64,000 nucleotides of DNA from an uncultured Coriobacteriaceae bacterium (lineage in GTDB: Bacteria; Actinomycetota; Coriobacteriia; Coriobacteriales; Atopobiaceae), in contig CADAAU010000012.1 of the NCBI GenBank assembly GCA_902786015.1, forward strand, positions 109,154 through 173,153, read 5' to 3'. The translations under genes were made by a program, and so were the position numbers. Of the stretch, positions 41,763 to 50,848 are shown piece after piece. Position 1 is the stretch's first letter. Every line of letters starts with the position of its first letter. Under the pieces are notes generated by a model that saw only the letters and a program-made list of their open reading frames with translations, did no database searches and was not told the DNA's origin.

Positions 41763-42971
41763 TTACACAATGCTTCCGGCTGAGGTCCAGTTGTCGTTGA
41801 GCGTACCGGTTGTAACGACGGAACCGTTTGCGTGGATGATCTGGCCATCGCCAGCGTAAATCGCAACATGATTGCCAGACTGGCTTGCGCTTACGTTGCC
41901 GACCCAGAAGACGAGGTCGCCGGGTTGGAGTTCGTCAAGCGACTTGTTTTCTGCCATGCTGGCTTGGGCGGCCGAAGAATGCGGAATGTCGATACCTGCT
42001 TGTGAATAAGCCCAGCTCGTAAGACCCGAGCAGTCGAACGACTCGCCTGGATTGCTTGCACCGTACACATATTGAACGCCAAGTTGCGAATAAGCAGCCT
42101 CGAGAATCTTTGCTCGGGCATCCGAGCTCAGTGACGATCCAGCGCTCGAACTGTCGCCAGTCGAGACGGGTGCTGCAGTAGCTTCCGTCGAGGGTGCCGC
42201 TGCGACTGAGGCGGTGTCTTGCGCTATGGCAGCAACGGCGTTCGCTACGTCGCCACCGCCCGCGACGGCCGTACCACCGTTATTGGCTGCGAGATTTGCC
42301 TCTTGCTTTGCGAGCGCCTCTACGGCTGCAGCCTGCTGCGCGACGATCTCGCTGACCTGCTTTTCGTCAAATGCCGCGCGAAGAGGTTCGCTCAGACCGG
42401 CGATGTAACCCTGCTGTTTCTCCAAAGAACCCTTGAGGTCATTGAGCTGCTGTTCCTTTTGCTCCGCCAAGCTCCTCAAACTTTGCTCTGTTTCGGTCAG
42501 TTCGGCTTGTTCTTTTTTTAGCTCGGCATCTGCAGTCTTTACCTCTTCCAAGCAATCCAAATCTGCCTGCGTCAGCTTGTCGATGTAGTGCATCGTGGAA
42601 ACCAGGCTATCGAACGAATCCGCACCCAGAATAAGGTCGAGCAAAGAACCGTATCCGGTCTTGTAGTTCGACGCCACACGCTCACCGAGCGCAATCTTTG
42701 CCGCATCAAGTCGAGCTGTGCTTGCCTCAATCTTTACGCCCAGATCGGCCTTGTTTTGCTCGGCCTGATCAAGCTCATAATAGGTATCGTTAAGAGATTC
42801 GCCCACCTCGGCGACCTTCATGGATAGCTCGCCATAAGTTGCCCACGCCTCATCTAGCGTCGCAGGCGCTGCGGGAGCAGGTTCATCGGCATGCGCGATA
42901 GCGGGCACTCCGCCAAAGCCAAGTGCAAAGGCAAGTGATGCCGCAATGATGGCTCTGCCTCGATTTGACAT
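41763..42971 (-). CDS. Secreted NlpC/P60 peptidoglycan hydrolase with coiled-coil N-terminus
   Basis: A 402-residue exported protein. A signal peptide ends near residue 28 (IAHADEP). Residues about 35-230 form long coiled coils (EQAELTETEQSLRSLAEQKE), like PcsB/RipA hydrolases, followed by an Ala/Ser-rich linker. The NlpC/P60 domain covers about 290-402, with the catalytic Cys in SFDCSGLTSWAYSQAG, PGDLVFW, and the His in GNHVAIYAGDGQIIHA. It should cleave D-Glu to diamino-acid stem-peptide bonds during daughter-cell separation. AAGGAGG precedes the ATG. Confidence 0.94.
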   Translation of the reverse strand: MSNRGRAIIAASLAFALGFGGVPAIAHADEPAPAAPATLDEAWATYGELSMKVAEVGESLNDTYYELDQAEQNKADLGVKIEASTARLDAAKIALGERVASNYKTGYGSLLDLILGADSFDSLVSTMHYIDKLTQADLDCLEEVKTADAELKKEQAELTETEQSLRSLAEQKEQQLNDLKGSLEKQQGYIAGLSEPLRAAFDEKQVSEIVAQQAAAVEALAKQEANLAANNGGTAVAGGGDVANAVAAIAQDTASVAAAPSTEATAAPVSTGDSSSAGSSLSSDARAKILEAAYSQLGVQYVYGASNPGESFDCSGLTSWAYSQAGIDIPHSSAAQASMAENKSLDELQPGDLVFWVGNVSASQSGNHVAIYAGDGQIIHANGSVVTTGTLNDNWTSAGSIV

Positions 42972-43104
42972 GTTGTACCTCCTTAGGTCATATCTAGAGT
43001 ATGGTACCCCAAATCTCTGTTACAGAAACATAGAGATGATGTGAAGCGTCTTATCGCACGCGACGAACATGTTTCGAGCATTATCTTTGCTCATTCATTA
43101 AGCA

Positions 43105-44022
43105 TCACGCACGTGGATGCGCTAATCGTGTCGCGTCCTTCAAACGATCCACAGAGAGATGCGTGTAGATTTGCGTCGTCGCCATGCTCTCGTGTCCCAA
43201 AAGCTCTTGCACCGTCTTTAGGTCGGCACCTCCTCCAAGCAGCTCGGTAGCATACGTGTGCCGTACCGCGTGAGGGCTAAGGGCAACGTCAAGGCCGGCC
43301 TCGCGCACGTGACGTTCGAATCGTGCCCTCAACGCATCCGCGCTCATATCGTTGCCCCGCGTCGAGACAAAGAGGGCCTTCGCCGGTGGGCCAGCCTTCT
43401 TTTTTGCCACAAGTTCGGGTCGTGCTCGCGACACATAGCGTGCAATGCTCAAGATGGCTCGGTCATACAACGGGACAATGCGCTCTTTGCTTCCCTTTCC
43501 AAACAGACAAACCTGACCCTCGGTGGTGTCAACGTCGTCGAGAACGAGTGCGGCAACCTCGGATATGCGAGCTCCCGTTGCGTAGAGCGTCTCGATGAAT
43601 GCCGCATCTCGTAGTCCGTCTGACGTAGAGTCATCACAAACCGAGATGAGCTGATTTACTTCGTCATCGTTCATCGTTCTTGGAAGACCACGCTTCTGCT
43701 TGCGACCGGGCACTCCCGAAAAGGCCGCCGATGGCACTTCCCCATGTCTTTCGAGCCATTCGTATACCTTTCGAAGGGCGGACAGGTGTCGATTGATCGT
43801 CTTGTCCGCATAGCCAGCCTTCACAAGATACACAAGATAGCCTTTGAGCCTTCTTGCGTTCGACTCGAGAGGATTGACTCCCGCGAGCTCGCACCAACGA
43901 CCAAATGACTCAAGGTCGCACGCGTATGCGCGCACCGTATGAGGAGAGAGGTTACGTACCTTGGCGAGCCAATCGAGGTAGTCTCCTGTTAGCTTTTCCC
44001 ATCGCTCCGTTAGATCGCTCAT
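43105..44022 (-). CDS. Tyrosine recombinase XerC/XerD
   Basis: A 305-residue site-specific recombinase for chromosome dimer resolution. The N-terminal SAM-like domain has NLSPHTVRAYACDLESFGRWC and SALRKVYEWL. Catalytic residues of the RKHRH/Y set are in ATGARISEV (Arg), SPHAVRHTYATELL (His and Arg), LLGHESMATTQIYTH (His and the nucleophile Tyr). The ATG overlaps the trmFO stop (ATGA). Its place after trmFO is that of xerC in Firmicutes, but XerC and XerD cannot be told apart here. Confidence 0.93.
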   Translation of the reverse strand: MSDLTERWEKLTGDYLDWLAKVRNLSPHTVRAYACDLESFGRWCELAGVNPLESNARRLKGYLVYLVKAGYADKTINRHLSALRKVYEWLERHGEVPSAAFSGVPGRKQKRGLPRTMNDDEVNQLISVCDDSTSDGLRDAAFIETLYATGARISEVAALVLDDVDTTEGQVCLFGKGSKERIVPLYDRAILSIARYVSRARPELVAKKKAGPPAKALFVSTRGNDMSADALRARFERHVREAGLDVALSPHAVRHTYATELLGGGADLKTVQELLGHESMATTQIYTHLSVDRLKDATRLAHPRA

Positions 44023-45368
44023 CTGTTGTCGCCACGTTCCTGCACGACATCTCCAAAGATGTCACTTCGTTGCGTGAGGTAGGCCAGCAGGTCCTTTTTG
44101 CCACGCTCGGAATAGGCGCGATACCGTTCGCGCTTCCGAAGCCGCTTCCCCTCAAGGGGCGGTACCAGACCGAAGTTCACATGCATGGGCTGATAAGGGC
44201 TCGTAAGGGGATCCGTCGCATAGGCAACGAGGGCGCCAAGGGCGCTGGTATTTGGAAGATCCATCGAGGGAGCCCCAATAAGATCCGCATACGTGTTTAG
44301 TGCCGCAAGCAAACCCGAGGCAATCGCCTCCACATAGCCTTCCGTCCCCGTAATCTGCCCGGCCAGTCGCACATGCGTTCCAGGAATCGCAAAGGTCTTG
44401 TCGAGTACACGAGGAGCATCAACGAACGTATTGCGATGCATCACGCCATAGCGAAGAAAATCCGCTTCCTCAAGACCAGGTATCATCGAGAACACACGCG
44501 CTTGTTCGCCCCACGTAAGATTCGTTTGGAATCCCACCAGATTGTAGGCGGTACACGCAGCGTTCTCGGACCTGAGTTGCACTACCGCCCAAGGACGTCT
44601 GCCTGTCCGGGGGTCAACGAGGCCCACGGGCTTCAGCGCTCCGAACCTGAGGGTATCGACCCCCTTTCGCGCTACCTCTTCGACGGGTTGGCACGCGCTA
44701 AAGAGATCCCTCTGTTCGAAGTCACGTGCCACCACACGCTTCGCCCCAACAAGCTCGTGCCAGAACGCCTCGTACTCCTCTTTGGACATGGGACAATTCA
44801 GGTAATCTCCCACGCCCGAATCGTCATAGCGTGACTGGACGAACGCAACTGACCGATTGATGCTTTGCGCATCGACCACGGGTGCCGCCGCATCAAAGAA
44901 CGCGAGGTACTCTCCACCCACAAGCTCAGATATTGCCTCCGAGAGGCTCGGGGAACAAAGCGGACCAGCACATAAGACACAAGGCCCTGTAGGAATGGAC
45001 GTTACCTCCTCACGCACGAGCTCGATGAGGGGTGACGCTTGCACTGCCTCGCTCACCATCTGCGAAAACTGTCCTCGGTCTATGGCCAAAGAGCCGCCCG
45101 CAGGCACGGCACAACGACGGGCTATGGGCAAGAGCTCGGAGCCCATGGCGTCCAGCTCACGTTTGAGCATGCCGGCCGCACTGTCCTCCCTTGTGGACTT
45201 GAGGGAGTTCGAGCAGACGAGTTCGGCCAGGCCATCGGTTCTATGGGCAGGCGCACACCCTCCAGGCCGTTGCTCATAGAGGCGCACACGGACGCCACGT
45301 CTTGCCAACGACAGCGCACACTCGCATCCTGCGAGACCTCCACCCACGACTGTAATCTCGACATCCAT
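44019..45368 (-). CDS. trmFO: Folate-dependent tRNA (uracil-54-C5)-methyltransferase TrmFO
   Basis: A 449-residue flavoprotein that uses methylene-tetrahydrofolate and FADH2 to make m5U54 in the T-loop of tRNA. The FAD motif is VVGGGLAGCECALSLARRG. CSNSLKS, FDAAAPVVD, the YLNCPM-containing segment DYLNCPMSKEEYEAF, and QLRSENA with VGFQTNLTWGEQ are family hallmarks. AAGGGA lies 8 bases before the ATG. It lies between dprA and xerC, as in Firmicutes, but topA, usually found here, is absent. Confidence 0.96.
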   Translation of the reverse strand: MDVEITVVGGGLAGCECALSLARRGVRVRLYEQRPGGCAPAHRTDGLAELVCSNSLKSTREDSAAGMLKRELDAMGSELLPIARRCAVPAGGSLAIDRGQFSQMVSEAVQASPLIELVREEVTSIPTGPCVLCAGPLCSPSLSEAISELVGGEYLAFFDAAAPVVDAQSINRSVAFVQSRYDDSGVGDYLNCPMSKEEYEAFWHELVGAKRVVARDFEQRDLFSACQPVEEVARKGVDTLRFGALKPVGLVDPRTGRRPWAVVQLRSENAACTAYNLVGFQTNLTWGEQARVFSMIPGLEEADFLRYGVMHRNTFVDAPRVLDKTFAIPGTHVRLAGQITGTEGYVEAIASGLLAALNTYADLIGAPSMDLPNTSALGALVAYATDPLTSPYQPMHVNFGLVPPLEGKRLRKRERYRAYSERGKKDLLAYLTQRSDIFGDVVQERGDNR

Positions 45369-45392
45369 TCGCGAGTCCCTTCCCCGTAGTCC

Positions 45393-46295
45393 TCAAAAGC
45401 GTGGCGTCGTTCGATATCGCTGGTACGCCTCGCTCGTTAGGCTGTATCTCCCGTCGATGAGGTGTTCCACGATACCACGAGCCTCGTAGTCTGCAAGCGT
45501 TCGCAAGAGCGTTAGCACCGACTGACCAAGTCTTGCAGCGAGCTCGTCTGGCCGACTGGGCGATGCGGCCAGAGCGGATACGACCTCGCCCATCTCGCTG
45601 CTTGCGTCCTCCATCACCACGCGCATGGTGCCGTAGTCCATAGAAATCCTCATCTCGAGGTCCACCTCGCTGCATATGGGCAGAGCCCCCTCTGTGATGA
45701 GCCGATTGGCACCCGTTGAGGTAGGAGAAAAGATGGACCCGGGAACAGAATAAATGGTGCGGTCCATCTCGAGCGCCGCGTTCGCCGTAATCATGGTGCC
45801 AGACCGCTCGCCGGCCTCCGCCACCAGCAGAACCGGCGAAAGCGCAGCGATTACGGCATTGCGACGGGCGAACGCGAACTTGGCCGGTCTCGATCCCCAG
45901 GGACTCAGCGACACGATCGCCCCGCCATTGCGTAGCGCATCCCTAAATACGTCCTCTGAGCTAAGCGGATACACCTTGTCGGCACCACATCCGCTTACAA
46001 TGACCGTCGTTCCGCCCGCATCGAGCGCCGCTCGGCTCGCCGCATGGTCACATCCCATCGCACCTCCCGATACGACGCAGATGGAACTCTCCCCTGCTAT
46101 GCGTCCCGCCATTTCCGAGACGGCAATCCCGTATGGAGTCGCCCGCCGAGCTCCTATGACCGAAATCGACGGAGCGCTTAGCACCTCGGGGTTTCCCACG
46201 ACGTAAAGCGTTTTTACGCTGCAAGCCTCGTTGTCTCTTAGGCATCCGGGAAACAGGTCGTCTGACGGCTTGAGCTCCCACCTTGTTTGGTCCAT
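45393..46295 (-). CDS. dprA: DNA-processing protein A
   Basis: A 300-residue Rossmann-fold ssDNA-binding protein that loads RecA during natural transformation. The core has ISVIGARRATPYG near 50, VVSGGAMGCDHAA (the SGxAxGxD signature), GCGADKVYP, FARRNAVIAALSP and AGERSGTMITANAA, with VPGSI. A C-terminal winged-helix region (about 230-295) is present. The N-terminal SAM domain found in many homologues is missing or very short. It lies between comM and trmFO. Confidence 0.95.
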   Translation of the reverse strand: MDQTRWELKPSDDLFPGCLRDNEACSVKTLYVVGNPEVLSAPSISVIGARRATPYGIAVSEMAGRIAGESSICVVSGGAMGCDHAASRAALDAGGTTVIVSGCGADKVYPLSSEDVFRDALRNGGAIVSLSPWGSRPAKFAFARRNAVIAALSPVLLVAEAGERSGTMITANAALEMDRTIYSVPGSIFSPTSTGANRLITEGALPICSEVDLEMRISMDYGTMRVVMEDASSEMGEVVSALAASPSRPDELAARLGQSVLTLLRTLADYEARGIVEHLIDGRYSLTSEAYQRYRTTPRF

Positions 46296-46307
46296 GCTTC
46301 GCCCCCT

Positions 46308-47807
46308 TCACAGCGTCGCACGCGTACGAAACGCGCACGCTTCTATAACGTGATCCTGATTTACCTCTGGCTCCTCGGCGAGATCGGCAATGGTTCGTGC
46401 CACACGTGCTATGCGCACGATATTGCGTCCTCCCAAGCCCAGACGTCGGGCCACACCATCAAGCGTCGATCGAGCCTTGGCATCGAGGTGCTGCGCGGTC
46501 ACGGTCCCAGCCTTCGCTCCTCCGCCCGTTCCCTCCTTCCTGCATCTCCACGACGCAAATTCTCGTGCACTTGCAACGTCTTCCGACATCTGTTTGGACG
46601 ACGTGCCGCCCTCTCCGGATATGATGCGCGCGGGAGCGGGACGGGCAACGTCAACGAGTACATCAATGCGATCCATGAGCGGTCCACCTATGCGCGACTG
46701 ATACGCTTGGATTCGTGACGCAGAGCACGTACACGTGTGATCCTGATCTCCCAAATACCCACATGGACAGGGGTTGGCAGCGGCTACGAGCATGAATTTG
46801 CAAGGAAAGACGTAGTTGCCTTCCACGCGCACAATCCTTACGACGCCATCTTCGAGCGGTTGGCGCAAGGATTGCAGTACACTCGGACCAAATTCAGGAA
46901 GCTCGTCCAAGAACAGCACACCATGATGGGCAAGCGATACCTCTCCTGGCGTCACGGGCTTTCCGCCTCCCACCATTCCCCCGCCCGATATGGCATGATG
47001 CGGCGCCCTGAACGGGCGTTTGCCTGCCTGTATGCTCTCGAGATCCAGCCCTGCCACCGAATAGACAAGAAGCGTCTCCGCGAGCTCCTGCTCATCGAGC
47101 TTGGGAAGAATGGTGGGCATACGCTTTGCCATCATCGACTTTCCGGCTCCGGGAGGCCCCACCATGAGCAGACCGTGGTTTCCCGCAGCAGCGATTACGA
47201 ACGCGCGCTTTGCCATCTCTTGGTCCACCACGTCGCTGAAATCCAGATCGTCCGTCTCGGCTTCGGTGTCGTCATTCGTTTGTGAGCCGATGGAGGGAGT
47301 CGGCAGCTCACGAACGCCACGGAGCAAGTCAGCCACACCCTGGCACAGGAGCGCTCCCGATTTGCTCGGAAATCTCACGTCAGCGGTGACGAGGTGCAGG
47401 TGCTCGTTTCTTGCGAGCATGTCGTAGGCCACGATGCCACGAACGACGCTCACGTCTCCATTGAGCCGCAGCTCGCCCACGAACAGGCACTCGTCGAGCC
47501 CATCAAGCGGAATCTGCCCCGTACAAGCAAGTATTGCGACCGCTATTGGCAAGTCGAATCCCGTTCCCGACTTACGTATCTCGCTTGGGGCAAGGTTCAC
47601 CGTTATGTGGGCACGCGGAATCTCGAACCCGTGCTCCTTGAGTGCGCAGCGTATGCGATGGCGCGCTTCCATCACCGACGTGTCGGCAAGGCCGACGATG
47701 GTAATGCCAGGAATTCCCTGAGAAACGCTCACCTCGACCGTAACCGGAAACGCCTCGACGCCGCGCAACACGGCCGTATGCGTGGCAAATGTTCTGAGCG
47801 TTCCCAT
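46308..47807 (-). CDS. comM: ComM/YifB-type Mg-chelatase-like ATPase
   Basis: A 499-residue AAA+ helicase-like protein of the competence ComM family, which promotes branch migration. The ATG at 47807 lies one base after the yraN stop and gives MGTLRTFATHTAVLRG; the frame is open upstream, but there it overlaps yraN. The N-terminal RadA-like LonC domain has VSQGIPGITIVGLADTSV, with IRKSGTGFDLPIA. Walker A is GPPGAGKSMM near 225 and Walker B is GVLFLDELPEF. A four-Cys region CPCGYLGDQDHTCTC follows. The C-terminal lid is complete. Confidence 0.95.
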   Translation of the reverse strand: MGTLRTFATHTAVLRGVEAFPVTVEVSVSQGIPGITIVGLADTSVMEARHRIRCALKEHGFEIPRAHITVNLAPSEIRKSGTGFDLPIAVAILACTGQIPLDGLDECLFVGELRLNGDVSVVRGIVAYDMLARNEHLHLVTADVRFPSKSGALLCQGVADLLRGVRELPTPSIGSQTNDDTEAETDDLDFSDVVDQEMAKRAFVIAAAGNHGLLMVGPPGAGKSMMAKRMPTILPKLDEQELAETLLVYSVAGLDLESIQAGKRPFRAPHHAISGGGMVGGGKPVTPGEVSLAHHGVLFLDELPEFGPSVLQSLRQPLEDGVVRIVRVEGNYVFPCKFMLVAAANPCPCGYLGDQDHTCTCSASRIQAYQSRIGGPLMDRIDVLVDVARPAPARIISGEGGTSSKQMSEDVASAREFASWRCRKEGTGGGAKAGTVTAQHLDAKARSTLDGVARRLGLGGRNIVRIARVARTIADLAEEPEVNQDHVIEACAFRTRATL

Positions 47808-47808
47808 G

Positions 47809-48297
47809 CTAGTAGTCCCATTCGTAAGCGCCAACCAAGTAGCGCATGTAGGCAGTGTCGTTGTCCACGAGCCTGACGGCCGCGACGTCAAACCGCACTG
47901 AGTCGATTTGGACCTGCTTTGCAAGATAGATGAGTGCGAGCTTCTCGTACTTTGCCCGTTTGCGGCTTCCCACGGCAAGTTCGGGAACGACGTGCTCGTC
48001 ATCGTTGCGCGAAGTTCTTGTTTTCACCTCCAAAAGAATGATGGTGTTGTCTTCGCGTGCGATGATGTCGACCTCGCCAAACGAACAGCGCCAGTTGCGT
48101 TCCAATATCTCGATGCCCTTACGCTCAAGATACAGGGCCGCTACATCCTCGCCCTTCTCGCCAATCTGTCTCGAGTTGTAGGTCTTGTTGGCTAGGTCGA
48201 CCCCAATGCCCTTTCCCACCACCTCGATGTCTCGTACCCAGCCCTGCGTTGCGGGCAGCATGGTCGAAAAGGAATACGTCGTCTGTGCGTCCTTCAT
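47809..48297 (-). CDS. YraN/UPF0102 family endonuclease-like protein
   Basis: A 162-residue protein with a nuclease-like restriction fold. The family core starts near residue 42 (QIGEKGEDVAALYLERKG), followed by NWRCSFGEVDIIAREDNTIILLEVKTR, where Glu, Asp and the ExK pair are the likely metal site. The first 40 residues are unrelated to most homologues, but an excellent AAGGAGG before the ATG at 48297 supports this long start. Function is unproven. It lies between rnhB and comM, the standard neighbours. Confidence 0.9.
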   Translation of the reverse strand: MKDAQTTYSFSTMLPATQGWVRDIEVVGKGIGVDLANKTYNSRQIGEKGEDVAALYLERKGIEILERNWRCSFGEVDIIAREDNTIILLEVKTRTSRNDDEHVVPELAVGSRKRAKYEKLALIYLAKQVQIDSVRFDVAAVRLVDNDTAYMRYLVGAYEWDY

Positions 48298-48435
48298 GTG
48301 TACCTCCTTCTATGGATCGGGAGGACCACGATGTCAAACGCAACATGCAGCAAACTCCCCGCCAGCACGCAGCAATTTCCCCGCTCAATTGGGATTTTTG
48401 TACGTAAGCGTACGTGTCAGCAGCTAGAATGCGGT

Positions 48436-48452
48436 TTTATTTTCAAAATAAA
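48436..48452. promoter_or_regulatory. AT-rich 17-base palindrome upstream of yraN
   Basis: TTTATTTT-C-AAAATAAA is a perfect inverted repeat in an otherwise GC-rich region, 139 bases upstream of yraN and just after rnhB. It could be a regulator site or the weak end of a terminator; the rest of 48298-48475 shows nothing clear. Confidence 0.35.
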
Positions 48453-48475
48453 TGTGTAACGACCGTTGTACCGTA

Positions 48476-49261
48476 TCAAAAGAGGCGAGGCGTCTCCACG
48501 AAGTTACCACAAAAGGACGCCCTATGAATCGGTGATAGGCCCAGTTCACGAATGGCCTGCACGTGTTCGGCCGACGCATACCCCTTGCATGCGGCAAGAT
48601 GGTAGCCGGGATACTCCTCATCAAAGGAAACCATCAGCGCGTCGCGCGTGACCTTCGCCACAATAGAGGCGGCTGCAATGCAGGCAGCCTTGGCATCGCC
48701 CTTCACCACACACCGCTCACGCTCGTGCACGTGCACGGGATTTCCGTCTATAAGAACGCAGTCGGGGTCGATACCGCATTCCTCTATCGCGCCTGCCATG
48801 GCAATGCGCAAACATGACGCCATGCCGCGCTCGTCAATAGTCTGGGGAGATACATGAGCGATACCAAGTGCCACAGCATGTCGTTCGATTCTCTTTGAGA
48901 GAAACTCTCGCCTTGCCGGAGCGAGTCGCTTGGAATCGTCTATGCCCCACAAAAGAGGTTCGTCGGGTAAAACGACCGCAGCTACCGTAAGTGGTCCTGC
49001 TACGGCACCTCGGCCTACTTCGTCTACCCCCATCACAAGACCCGGACCGCCTACTTCACGTTGGAATGCATACAAGCCTCGCACGCGTTCCCGCTCAAGC
49101 TCCTCGCGATGCACGCGCTTACGGGCCGTGTCGAGCGCATGTTGCACCTGCTTGCGTGGGTCATCGGCATAACGGGCCTCAAGCTCCTGCAGCTCTTCCG
49201 GACCAGCCCCCGCAATGAGCCCCGCCACTTCCTTTGCTCGTCGAATTCCCGCGTCTGGCAC
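48476..49261 (-). CDS. rnhB: Ribonuclease HII
   Basis: A 261-residue enzyme cutting RNA in RNA-DNA hybrids and at single embedded ribonucleotides. The GTG at 49261 has GGAGC upstream and lies beyond the rplS terminator; earlier in-frame ATGs would translate that terminator. Residues 1-65 are the N-terminal helical extension also found in Bacillus RNase HII (ADDPRKQVQHAL). VMGVDEVGRGAVAGP carries the catalytic Asp and Glu, with IDDSKRLAPARR, LIDGN and ASIVAKVTRD following. Confidence 0.95.
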   Translation of the reverse strand: MPDAGIRRAKEVAGLIAGAGPEELQELEARYADDPRKQVQHALDTARKRVHREELERERVRGLYAFQREVGGPGLVMGVDEVGRGAVAGPLTVAAVVLPDEPLLWGIDDSKRLAPARREFLSKRIERHAVALGIAHVSPQTIDERGMASCLRIAMAGAIEECGIDPDCVLIDGNPVHVHERERCVVKGDAKAACIAAASIVAKVTRDALMVSFDEEYPGYHLAACKGYASAEHVQAIRELGLSPIHRASFCGNFVETPRLF

Positions 49262-49276
49262 GCTCCATGCCCCCTT

Positions 49277-49307
49277 AAAGCAAGAAGGCCACCTCCTTGA
49301 GGTGGCC
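49277..49307 (-). terminator. Terminator of rplS
   Basis: Perfect 9-bp stem GGCCACCTC/GAGGTGGCC (49287-49307) with a 3-base loop, then TTCTTGCTTT on the minus strand. It sits between rplS and rnhB. Confidence 0.85.
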
Positions 49308-49326
49308 ATCCAAAACAAAACGTAGG

Positions 49327-49677
49327 CTATACACGCTTTTCGCGGATGCGAGCTGCCTTGCCAACGCGATCGCGCAGATAGTAGAGCTTTGCACGACGAA
49401 CCTGACCGTGACGAACGACCTCAAGACGAGCAATCTTGGGGCTGTGCACGGGGAACGTACGCTCGACGCCCACGCCAAAGCTCAGCTTACGCACCGTAAA
49501 GGTCTCACGAGCACCTGCACCGCTCATGCGGATAACGTCACCCTGAAATACCTGCTCACGCTCACGCTCGCCCTCGCGGATGCGATAGTGAACACGCACG
49601 TTGTCACCCACGATGACCTTGGGAAGGTCCTCGCGAATCTGGGCCTTCTCGATGCCCGCAATGTAATCTACTGCCAT
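49327..49677 (-). CDS. rplS: 50S ribosomal protein L19
   Basis: A 116-residue large-subunit protein at the 30S-50S interface. It begins [17 protein letters not shown], with [23 protein letters not shown] sequence, [28 protein letters not shown] and [18 protein letters not shown]. Length and motifs are typical. In many bacteria it follows trmD directly, but here it is 8.5 kb away, with rnhB kept next to it. Confidence 0.98.
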   Translation of the reverse strand: MAVDYIAGIEKAQIREDLPKVIVGDNVRVHYRIREGEREREQVFQGDVIRMSGAGARETFTVRKLSFGVGVERTFPVHSPKIARLEVVRHGQVRRAKLYYLRDRVGKAARIREKRV

Positions 49678-49826
49678 AACTCAATCCCATCTCCAGAGGT
49701 GCCGACGCCTTGCGATTCGACACATAGCTTTACACACGAAGTAGAATACTAACAAACCGCTGCGACACTTGCAAGCAAAACTTGCATGCCACAAACGACG
49801 ACCATGTCCGTTGCCCTCAGACATAA

Positions 49827-50774
49827 CTAGATACAGAATCCGACCACGACCGTTGCGGGTACCTCTGGCGAGCCGAGCGATTGTGGGAACCCGGAATCCA
49901 TGACTTGGTAGAAGTATCCAGTGTTGCCCGTATTCGAATACCCAGAGAACTCGAACGGATAGGGTGTACGGTACCACCAGGGAGACTTCCCCGTGGACTT
50001 CTCGAGCGAGAGGAAGCCGTTCGGGTCGCTTTCGGCGTGCACTCCCGCTTGTGCAAACACCTCGTATTGGCCCCCCTCCTGATTGAGCAAACCATCCACG
50101 TCTTCCGATCCCCTGCGCTCACGGAACTCATCAACGTCCCACGTTACGTCGCCACAGACCTCGTGAACGGAGAACACCCAGAGCTTGTCGTCCGTAGGAG
50201 TGATGCTTTCGAACGAGTCCGTGATTCCAACGTTGTTGGTCATCTTTTTTACGGGAACCATAGCATCTACCAGCTCCTTGTCAAGACGGTCAAGCTGCTC
50301 GCCCGCAAGTCTGGACCTAAGCTTCGATGCCTCCCATCCCCCTTCGACGGTCGCCTCGTCATTCATGGGAAGGAGTTCGATACCCCCTACGGTCATAAAG
50401 GTTAACCCGGCCTTCCCGCTTCCATCCGCCTTGTCGTCGTGCGCGATACCGGCCACACGCACGTCCAACGCACGCGACCCATCGAGCACGATCTGCTTCG
50501 TTTGGCTGGTAAGTGATCCGTCTTCCTCTACGATGCCATACACCTTCGCCATCTGGCGTTGTGCATCTGCATCGGGTGCGGAGGCAATTAGCTTGGAAAT
50601 CTGCGTGAGCTCCGACCAAGAGTAGTCGTTAAGGGGCTTTTTTACTATCTGTGCCTGTGATTCGTCTTTTGGCTCCGAAGCCCCCGACGATGCAGCATTC
50701 GATCCGCAGCCATATATCGCCAGCAGAAATGCGCAGCAAATGACGAGCGCAATGACGTTGAGTGACCTTCGCAT
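49827..50774 (-). CDS. Lipoprotein with DUF6273-like C-terminal domain
   Basis: A 315-residue exported protein. The ATG at 50774 has GGGAGGAAG upstream. The signal peptide ends in the lipobox LAIYGC, so the mature N-terminus is Cys near 25. A Ser/Glu-rich linker and a helical region (about 45-110) follow. The C-terminal part has KLWVFSVHEVCGDV and PWWYRTPYPFEFSG, and ends VVVGFCI. This resembles DUF6273 domains of surface proteins, which carry a WWLRSP-like motif. Function is unknown; no partner gene is adjacent. Confidence 0.75.
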   Translation of the reverse strand: MRRSLNVIALVICCAFLLAIYGCGSNAASSGASEPKDESQAQIVKKPLNDYSWSELTQISKLIASAPDADAQRQMAKVYGIVEEDGSLTSQTKQIVLDGSRALDVRVAGIAHDDKADGSGKAGLTFMTVGGIELLPMNDEATVEGGWEASKLRSRLAGEQLDRLDKELVDAMVPVKKMTNNVGITDSFESITPTDDKLWVFSVHEVCGDVTWDVDEFRERRGSEDVDGLLNQEGGQYEVFAQAGVHAESDPNGFLSLEKSTGKSPWWYRTPYPFEFSGYSNTGNTGYFYQVMDSGFPQSLGSPEVPATVVVGFCI

Positions 50775-50786
50775 GACTTCCTCCCA

Positions 50787-50823
50787 AAATAAAAGGGGGA
50801 AAGGCCCATGAGACCTCTCCCCC
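50787..50823 (-). terminator. Terminator of ppdK
   Basis: On the minus strand GGGGGAGAGG (50814-50823) pairs with CCTTTCCCCC (50795-50804), followed by TTTTATTTT. It sits 25 bases after the ppdK stop and overlaps the lipoprotein leader. Confidence 0.9.
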
Positions 50824-50848
50824 GTTGCGTACAAACCTCTACGAGGCC

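Noticed and set aside
43105..44022. Phage or integron integrase
   Set aside because: Size, motifs and position after trmFO match housekeeping XerC/XerD, and no attachment site or phage gene lies nearby.
48298..48475. Small RNA or extra gene between rnhB and yraN
   Set aside because: Only an AT-rich palindrome is visible; there is no convincing promoter-terminator pair or reading frame.
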